From: Sandaracinaceae bacterium | GTDB lineage: Bacteria > Myxococcota_A > Polyangia > Polyangiales > Sandaracinaceae | Length of the DNA stretch: 64,000 bases | Assembly: GCA_020633195.1 (NCBI GenBank) | Contig: JACKEC010000017.1 | Coordinates: forward strand, 434,001-498,000 | Direction of reading: 5' to 3' | In this document: positions 59,199-64,000 of the stretch, one piece after another | Numbering within the stretch: the stretch's first letter is position 1 | Layout of the letters: every line of letters starts with the position of its first letter | Notes under the pieces: model-generated | The model's input: the letters and a program-made list of their open reading frames with translations, nothing else | Database searches by the model: none | What the model was told of the DNA's origin: nothing | Program-made: the position numbers and the translations under genes

Positions 59199-59754
59199 CC
59201 CTCCGGACTTCGTCGACCTCGCCTCCCTGCCCGCGGTGCGCCTCGCGATCGGCTACGCGCGCCCCGACAATTTCACGGGCGCGGTGCTGCCCGGCTACGA
59301 GGTCCCGGGCGCCTGGCTGCACGTCTCGGCGGCGGCGGCGCTCGAGCGCGCGCTCGGTCGGCTCGCCCCGCGCGGCCTCGGGCTCGTCGTGTACGACGCG
59401 TACCGACCGGTCCGCGCCACGCGCGCGATGGTCGACTGGTGCGAGGCGCACGACAGGACCGATCTGCTCGAGGGCTGGGTCGGCCGGACCTCGCGCCACA
59501 ACCGCGGGGTCGCGATCGACGTCGGCCTCGCGTGGCGCGACGGAAGCGAGCTCCCGATGGGCGGCGCGTGGGACGACTTCGCCCCGCACAGCTACGTGGA
59601 GGGCGCCGTCGGGGCCGCCCGCGCCAACCGCCGCGCGCTCGCGCAGGTCATGATCGCCGAGGGGTTCGTCCCCTACTGGCGCGAGTGGTGGCACTTCGAG
59701 TGGCCGATGGATCCGCTGCCGTCGGAGCACGACGAGGCGTATGGGCGGCGCTAG
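59176..59754 (+). CDS. D-alanyl-D-alanine dipeptidase (VanX/DdpX family)
   Basis: A 192-residue M15D peptidase. DNFTGAVLPGY, then YDAYRPVRATRAMVDW (Arg77), SRHNRGVAID (zinc His108 and Asp115) and EWWHFEW (catalytic Glu170, zinc His173) reproduce the VanX active site. It hydrolyses D-Ala-D-Ala, for peptidoglycan recycling or cell-wall remodelling rather than vancomycin resistance, since no vanHA genes adjoin. The ATG at 59176 overlaps the divergent start; an in-frame ATC at 59197 preceded by TATTCT would remove the overlap. The stop shares CTAG with the convergent gene. Confidence 0.9.
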   Translation: MGRVFSTIPPDFVDLASLPAVRLAIGYARPDNFTGAVLPGYEVPGAWLHVSAAAALERALGRLAPRGLGLVVYDAYRPVRATRAMVDWCEAHDRTDLLEGWVGRTSRHNRGVAIDVGLAWRDGSELPMGGAWDDFAPHSYVEGAVGAARANRRALAQVMIAEGFVPYWREWWHFEWPMDPLPSEHDEAYGRR

Positions 59755-60173
59755 CGGAAGAGCTCCTCGAAGGCGCCCGCGAGGGTCGCGTACTCGTCGG
59801 CCACGGCGAGCACGGCGCCGCGCAGCTCGGGCGGGTCCATCGTCTCGGTGATCTGGCTGTGGAAGACGCGCAGGGTCGAGCCGGCGTCGTCCTCGTCCAG
59901 GCCCCAGTGCCCGAAGATGACGTCGGCGTTCCGCTGCAGCGCCAGGATGAGGAGCGGCATCTTGTTCGCGTCGTCGGCCGGCAGCGCGAGGCCGTCGCTG
60001 GAGAACTCCAGGACCTCCTTGCCGTGCATCTCGCCGCACGCGCGGACGGTGACGCGGATCGCGCGGGGCTCTCGGGGCACGGTGATCCGCACCTCTTCTT
60101 CACCCACGGCGACCTCGCCGAGGCCCACCTGCCGGGACATTTCTGCGACGCGTTCGACGAAGGGCTCGGCCAC
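59751..60173 (-). CDS. Small protein with YbjN / secretion-chaperone-like fold
   Basis: A 140-residue acidic soluble protein with GTG start. The alternation of an N-terminal helix, antiparallel strands (AIRVTVRACGEMHGKEVLEF), a DDANKMPLLILALQRN segment and a long C-terminal helix resembles YbjN or type III secretion chaperone folds, but sequence identity is not obvious. Minus-strand TAGAGT lies six bases before the GTG, giving a leaderless start. It overlaps the convergent dipeptidase stop by four bases. Confidence 0.65.
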   Translation of the reverse strand: MAEPFVERVAEMSRQVGLGEVAVGEEEVRITVPREPRAIRVTVRACGEMHGKEVLEFSSDGLALPADDANKMPLLILALQRNADVIFGHWGLDEDDAGSTLRVFHSQITETMDPPELRGAVLAVADEYATLAGAFEELFR

Positions 60174-60179
60174 GGCGGG

Positions 60180-60185
60180 ACTCTA
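60180..60185 (-). promoter_or_regulatory. -10 box, leaderless GTG start
   Basis: Minus-strand TAGAGT, six bases before the GTG at 60173. Confidence 0.45.
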
Positions 60186-60251
60186 TCGAGGACCCCGGGT
60201 CGGTCTCAACGATGACTTGTGGGCCGATCTAGGGTAAGCCCCGCCATCGCG

Positions 60252-61700
60252 ATGAGTGACGAGCGCACATTCAAGCGGGCAGAGGTCTCGGCCACCGTGC
60301 GGCTGCGCAGCCCCACGGACGCCGAGTTCGTCGACACGTACCTGGGCAACGTGTCCGAAGTCGGCCTCTTCGTCCGGACCGAGGAGCCCGCGCAGAAGAG
60401 CACCCTCCTCAAGGTCCAGATCGACCTCGACGCAGGCGGCGAGCCCATCACGGGCGTCGGCCGCGTGGTGTGGCGCCGCATCCCGCTCCAGGCGAGCGCC
60501 GAGGCGCCCCCCGGCATGGGCATCAAGTTCATCAAGCTCCAGGGTGACGGCAAGGCCCGCATCCGGGCGCTCGTCGCCGAGCACGCGGGCAAGGACCCGA
60601 GCTCGTTCGACGCGGGCATGGAGCTTCGCGGCTCGCTCGTCCCCGGGGAGCCGGTCGAGCCAGCCGCGGCTGCGGCCGCGGCTAAGGGGAAGGCGGACGC
60701 CGAGGCTGAGGCCAAGGCGGACGCGGAGGCGAAGGCGAAGGCCGAGGCGGACGCGAAGGCGAAGGCGGACGCGGAGGCGAAGGCGAAGGCCGAGGAGGCC
60801 GCGGCGAAGGCGGCTGCGGAGGCGGCGGCGAAGGCGGCGGCGAAGGCGGACGCGGACGCGGAGGCCGCGTCGAAGGCGGAGGCCGAGGCCGCCGCCAAGG
60901 CCGACGCCGACGCGAAGGCGAAGTCGGACGCGGACGCGGCGAAGGCCAAGGCGGACGAGGCGGACGCGGCGAAGGCGGACGCGGATGCGGCGAAGGCTAA
61001 GGCGGACGCGGACGCGAAGGCCAAGGCGGACGCGGACGCGGCGAAGGCGGCTGCGGACGCGGATGCGGCGAAGGCGAAGGCGGACGCGGACGCGAAGGCC
61101 AAGGCGGACGCGGACGCGGCGAAGGCCAAGGCGGACGCCGACGCGGCGAAGGCCAGGGCCGAGGCCGAGGCCGAGGAGGAGTCCGACGAGGAAGACGACG
61201 ACGACTCGGGCGAGGACTCCTCGGAGACCGACGTCCCGGACGGCGACGAGTCCTACGAGGGCGACGCGCAGGACGAGGACGACTCGGAGAGCTCGGAGAT
61301 CGACGCCCCGTCGTCGACCGGCGGGGGCAAGGGCAAGGGTAAGAAGAGCAAGCGCAAGAAGGGCAAGAGCAAGAAGGAGCGCCGCGAGGCGGCTCGCGCT
61401 CGACGCCGTCAGAAGCGCAACGAGAAGGACCCGGCCAAGGGCGCCTCGGAGGGCGCGGCCGCGGCTCCGGCGAAGAAGGCCGACCCGGCTCCGAAGAAGG
61501 CCGCGGCCGAGAAGCCGAAGCCGAAGAAGCCCGAGCCGGCGAAGCCCGCGAAGAAGCCCGCGGCCAAGCCGGCCGTCGACGAGACGCGCGCGGCGGCTCC
61601 GGCCGAGGAGAAGTCGGGGCTCGCGGGGATGACCGGCCCGATCATCGGCGGCGTCATCATCGCCGCGGCGATCGCGATCTACTTCCTGTTTTTCCGCTGA
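60252..61700 (+). CDS. PilZ-domain protein with long Ala/Lys/Asp helical rod and C-terminal membrane helix
   Basis: A 482-residue protein. Residues 1-110 are a PilZ domain of the myxobacterial type (FKRAEVSATVRLRSPTDAEF, YLGNVSEVGLFVRTEEP, ITGVGRVVWRRIP, GMGIKFIKL), which in active members binds c-di-GMP. The canonical RxxxR motif is weak here. About 160 residues of tandem ADAKAKADADAAKAK follow, expected to form one long charged helix. An acidic stretch, a Lys-rich stretch, a Pro/Lys/Ala segment and a C-terminal anchor helix (PIIGGVIIAAAIAIYFLFF) complete it. The rod is encoded by a repetitive tract at about 60690-61170. Confidence 0.82.
   Translation: MSDERTFKRAEVSATVRLRSPTDAEFVDTYLGNVSEVGLFVRTEEPAQKSTLLKVQIDLDAGGEPITGVGRVVWRRIPLQASAEAPPGMGIKFIKLQGDGKARIRALVAEHAGKDPSSFDAGMELRGSLVPGEPVEPAAAAAAAKGKADAEAEAKADAEAKAKAEADAKAKADAEAKAKAEEAAAKAAAEAAAKAAAKADADAEAASKAEAEAAAKADADAKAKSDADAAKAKADEADAAKADADAAKAKADADAKAKADADAAKAAADADAAKAKADADAKAKADADAAKAKADADAAKARAEAEAEEESDEEDDDDSGEDSSETDVPDGDESYEGDAQDEDDSESSEIDAPSSTGGGKGKGKKSKRKKGKSKKERREAARARRRQKRNEKDPAKGASEGAAAAPAKKADPAPKKAAAEKPKPKKPEPAKPAKKPAAKPAVDETRAAAPAEEKSGLAGMTGPIIGGVIIAAAIAIYFLFFR
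60690..61170 (+). repeat. Coding tandem repeat for Ala/Lys/Asp rod
   Basis: Irregular tandem units of GCGGACGCGGACGCGAAGGC and variants, in multiples of three, encode the helical rod of the PilZ protein. Length variation between strains would be expected. Confidence 0.75.
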
Positions 61701-61718
61701 GCGTTCGAGCGCGATCGC

Positions 61719-62456
61719 TCAGCAGCCGCCCATCTGACAGCCGCTCGGGCAGCACTGCTCGCGGCGGCCGCAGTTGTTGCCGCACGACCCGCAGTCGTTG
61801 TCCGACGTGAGGTCGGTCTCGCACGCGTCGTCCGGGTCGTCGTTGCAGTCGGCGAAGCCGGTCTCGCACGAGTCGACGACGCAGCTCCCGCCGCTGCAGC
61901 TGACGGTGGCGTGGGTGGAGTCGCACACGTTGCCGCAGGCCCCGCAGTTGGTCGGGTCGCTGTTCGTGTCCCCGCAGGACGCGCCGCCGTCCGAGCCGTC
62001 CGAGCCCCCGTTCCACTCCGTCAGCTCGCTGCTCGCGACGGTCCGAGAGCGGCACCCGCCCGCCGCGCAGGTCTCGCTCGCCGTGCACGAGACGCCCATG
62101 CACTCGCGCAAGAGGTCGATGCGAAGCGTCAGCGTGCGGCCCGGCTGGAACGTGAACTCCGCGTAGCGGACCAGGACCGTGGCTCCGCCGCGTCGCCCGG
62201 TCGCCGTCACGAGGAACGGGCCGAGCGCGCCGCCCTCGTGCACGAGGCCGAGCGTGCGCGGCAGATCCGGGTTGGCGCCCCCGAGGGTGGCGGTCGCCGA
62301 CTGCATCACGCCCTCCGGGGACACCGCCTCGATGCGGACCTCGTCGAGCTCGCCCGGGACGGCGAGGTCGGAGTCCGCGACGACGATGACCTCCGTGCGA
62401 GAGGCCGAGCAGCCGAGCGCGAGCGCCGCGACGAGCGCGAGGAGGGATCGGATCAC
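61719..62456 (-). CDS. MopE-like Cys-rich lipoprotein (cassette 2, gene B)
   Basis: A 245-residue lipoprotein paralogous to 51968-53206. The signal ends LALGC, followed by TEVIVVADSDLAVPGELDEV, nearly the same opening as the paralogue, and GLVHEGGALGPF in the same place. It has fewer Cys modules (CGACGNVC, CETGFADCNDDPDDACETD, CGSCGNNC) and no CNGxDDDCD block. The GTG start at 62456 overlaps the TGA of gene A by four bases (GTGA), so the two are translationally coupled; another GTG is at 62459. Confidence 0.82.
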   Translation of the reverse strand: MIRSLLALVAALALGCSASRTEVIVVADSDLAVPGELDEVRIEAVSPEGVMQSATATLGGANPDLPRTLGLVHEGGALGPFLVTATGRRGGATVLVRYAEFTFQPGRTLTLRIDLLRECMGVSCTASETCAAGGCRSRTVASSELTEWNGGSDGSDGGASCGDTNSDPTNCGACGNVCDSTHATVSCSGGSCVVDSCETGFADCNDDPDDACETDLTSDNDCGSCGNNCGRREQCCPSGCQMGGC

Positions 62457-63223
62457 CACGTCAACACCCCCGGCTGGAAGTCGCCCTCGATCGGGCCCTC
62501 GGTCCCCGCGCTGGCCGCGACGGCGACGATCACGATGACGATGATCACCACCGCGACGCTCCCGCCGACCACGCCCCAGAAGATCGGGTCTTCGAAGATC
62601 GCGGTGTCGATGCCGCCTCCGCCGCCGCCCTGGGCGGCCTCCTCGGGCGACGCGACGACGTTGAGCGCGACGCTCAGCGGCCGACCGCCCTCGGCCTCGA
62701 CGTGGATCTCGCTGAGCTGTCGATCCCCGGAGTAGAGCGCGAACGTCCGCGATCCGGGGGCGACGGGCACCTCGGCCCAGTCCTCCGAGCTCAGCGCGTA
62801 GCCGTCGACGCGCAGCTCCGCGTCTTCGGGGGCGCCGGTGACGACGACCCGCGCGAGGGCGCCCTCCTCGTTCATCGCCTCGCGGAGCTCGATGGCGTGC
62901 TGGCGGATCTCCGGGGTCGTCTCGGGGTCGTCGAGGACCTGACGGTTCAGGGCCGCGGCCTCGGGGTAGCGCCCCTGCTCGTAGATCGCCGAGGCCAGGT
63001 TGTAGCGGACGGCGGGCGCCTCGCGGAGCTCGAGGGCCTGGCGAAAGCGGTCCTCGGCGCAGGCCCAGTCCTCGCGCTGGACGCACTGGACCCCCTCGGC
63101 GAAGAGGTCGCGGGCTCGGGCGGTGGCGTCCGCCGAGGCTTCCTGGGCCGCCGCCGGGGCGCTCGCGAGGGCGATCAAAGCGACCAGACATTGCAGCGCG
63201 CTGGCGTTCCGGGTGGACCTCAC
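62453..63223 (-). CDS. TPR/PEGA-like membrane protein (cassette 2, gene A)
   Basis: A 256-residue exported protein with the layout of 53275-54066: signal peptide (to about PAAAQ, residue 27), TPR-like helices (ARDLFAEGVQCVQREDWACA, LREAPAVRYNLASAIYEQGR), a PEGA-like domain (DAELRVDGYALSSEDWAEVP, VAPGSRTFALYSGDRQL) and one membrane helix (GVVGGSVAVVIIVIVIVAVA) with a short tail. The start is GTG 63223, six bases after minus-strand TATCAT; the longer frame upstream is shadow. It is coupled to gene B. Function unknown. Confidence 0.82.
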   Translation of the reverse strand: MRSTRNASALQCLVALIALASAPAAAQEASADATARARDLFAEGVQCVQREDWACAEDRFRQALELREAPAVRYNLASAIYEQGRYPEAAALNRQVLDDPETTPEIRQHAIELREAMNEEGALARVVVTGAPEDAELRVDGYALSSEDWAEVPVAPGSRTFALYSGDRQLSEIHVEAEGGRPLSVALNVVASPEEAAQGGGGGGIDTAIFEDPIFWGVVGGSVAVVIIVIVIVAVAASAGTEGPIEGDFQPGVLTW

Positions 63224-63229
63224 GCGACA

Positions 63230-63235
63230 ATGATA
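63230..63235 (-). promoter_or_regulatory. -10 box, leaderless GTG start of cassette 2
   Basis: Minus-strand TATCAT, six bases before the GTG at 63223. It lies within 25 bases of the divergent kinase start, so the two promoters must overlap. Confidence 0.5.
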
Positions 63236-63253
63236 TGCCAGGACGAGGGACGC

Positions 63254-64000
63254 GTGAGCTTCGAGGACCGATATGCCCTTCAGATGCCGCTCGGGGAGAC
63301 CCGCCGCGGCAGCGTCTGGTCCGCCAAGGACGCGCAGCAGGACAAGACCGTCGCCGTCGTGATCCTCGACCCGGGCGCCAGCGCGGCGGCCCGCTCCGAG
63401 TTCCAGGCGATCCACCTCGCGGCCAAGATCGCCCCGCACCCGGCGATGGTTCGGGTGTTCGAGACGGGGCAGACCTCCGACGGCCGCTACTACGCCGCGA
63501 TCGAGCACGTCGAGGGCGAGCAGCTCCGCGCGCGCCTCGCGCAGGGCCCGCCGCTGCGCCTCGATCAGCTCGTGCGCGCGTTCATCGAGATCCTCGAGGC
63601 GGTCGAGAAGCTCCACGACCAAGACCTCGCGCACGGCGACATCTCGCCCGGCAACGTGCTGCTTCGCGAGAAGGGGAGCCGCCTCTCGAAGCGCCTGATC
63701 GGCCTCGGGATGGGCCGCAAGCGCATCCGCGCCGGCGAGGAGCCCCTCGACGACCCCGAGCAGCTGATCGAGCTCGCCTTCATGTCCCCGGCCCAGGCGG
63801 CCGGGGAGGTCGTCGCCGACGCGCGCTCCGACACGTACTCCGTGGCCGCGGTCCTCTACGCGGCGCTGACCGGGTACCCCCCGCACTACGGCTCGACCGC
63901 GGACGAGCTGCGCGTCGACGTCATGGACGCGCCCGTGTGGGGCGCCGCACGCATGCGCCCCGAGCTCGCCGGCCCCGTCGCCGAGGCGCTCGACAAGGCG
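63254..64000 (+). CDS. Degenerate protein kinase (pseudokinase-like), partial at window end
   Basis: At least 249 codons, open to the window edge. It has the Hanks-kinase fold (FEDRYALQMPLGETRRGSVW, IEHVEGEQLRARLAQGPPL, LHDQDLAHGDISPGNVLL, DARSDTYSVAAVLYAALTGY), but the VAIK lysine is replaced (KTVAVVILD), HRD is HGD and DFG is GLG. The catalytic Asp and Asn of the HGDxxxxN loop remain. It is therefore probably a pseudokinase or nucleotide-binding regulator. The start is GTG 63254 with GAGGG upstream; ATG 63230 is the alternative and would leave six bases to the divergent gene. Confidence 0.82.
   Translation, partial: MSFEDRYALQMPLGETRRGSVWSAKDAQQDKTVAVVILDPGASAAARSEFQAIHLAAKIAPHPAMVRVFETGQTSDGRYYAAIEHVEGEQLRARLAQGPPLRLDQLVRAFIEILEAVEKLHDQDLAHGDISPGNVLLREKGSRLSKRLIGLGMGRKRIRAGEEPLDDPEQLIELAFMSPAQAAGEVVADARSDTYSVAAVLYAALTGYPPHYGSTADELRVDVMDAPVWGAARMRPELAGPVAEALDKA

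Noticed and set aside
59176..59754. Vancomycin-resistance locus
   Set aside because: Only a VanX-type dipeptidase is present; no vanH, vanA or vanRS genes adjoin it, and VanX homologues also serve cell-wall recycling.

Overview
The window looks like part of a myxobacterial (Myxococcota, possibly Polyangiales/Sandaracinaceae) chromosome. The evidence is very high GC with strong third-position bias, many lipoproteins whose signal is followed by Asp-Ala-Gly linkers, Cys-rich MopE-like surface proteins, two MYXO-CTERM-like tails, an AgmX/PglI-type TonB-like protein, a PilZ protein of Myxococcus type and three Hanks-type kinases. The family assignment is inference. I saw no rRNA, tRNA, CRISPR, phage or plasmid genes. 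Several real genes are absent from a naive longest-frame reading because they are cut by the window edge (1-2170, 63254-64000) or contain an in-frame UGA (selD).

Layout. 0-3.7 kb: surface protein, glycerophosphodiesterase lipoprotein. 3.7-6.5 kb: TetR regulator diverging from a dihydroceramide-desaturase-like enzyme and a 3-beta-HSD-like dehydrogenase. 6.5-9.2 kb: selenoprotein SelD overlapping a membrane-anchored kinase. 9.2-17.7 kb: MBL-fold protein, GH172 lipoprotein, cupin, TonB-like protein, DUF1517-like and DUF4132 proteins. 17.7-25.4 kb: EF-G with a leader-peptide region, anion transporter, kinase, MFS exporter. 25.4-33.4 kb: an accessory, scarred region with two copies of an inverted-repeat element, gene remnants, a macro-domain protein and a NADAR protein. 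33.4-44.5 kb: mostly exported proteins (PQQ-like propeller, polysaccharide deacetylase, collagen-like, PI-PLC-like, Sel1, esterase). 44.5-47.6 kb: acyl-CoA dehydrogenase, MarR regulator, ATP-grasp enzyme. 47.7-64 kb: more lipoproteins, L,D-transpeptidase, two paralogous TPR/PEGA plus MopE-like lipoprotein cassettes, metallopeptidase, DUF2330 surface protein, acyltransferase, VanX-like dipeptidase, PilZ protein and a degenerate kinase at the right edge.

Themes. Many monocistronic genes have a TANNNT -10 box only 5-8 bases before the start codon, implying widespread leaderless transcription; this motif also decides several starts. A dispersed palindromic repeat (core AATTTCGCGCGAAGGGCGCG) occupies six intergenic sites, and in one case lies over the start and signal peptide of a lipoprotein. 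The strongest unusual items are the UGA/Sec codon in selD with a hairpin downstream, the leaderless promoter pattern, the duplicated surface-protein cassette, the eukaryote-like sphingolipid desaturase with a shared operator, and the EF-G leader.
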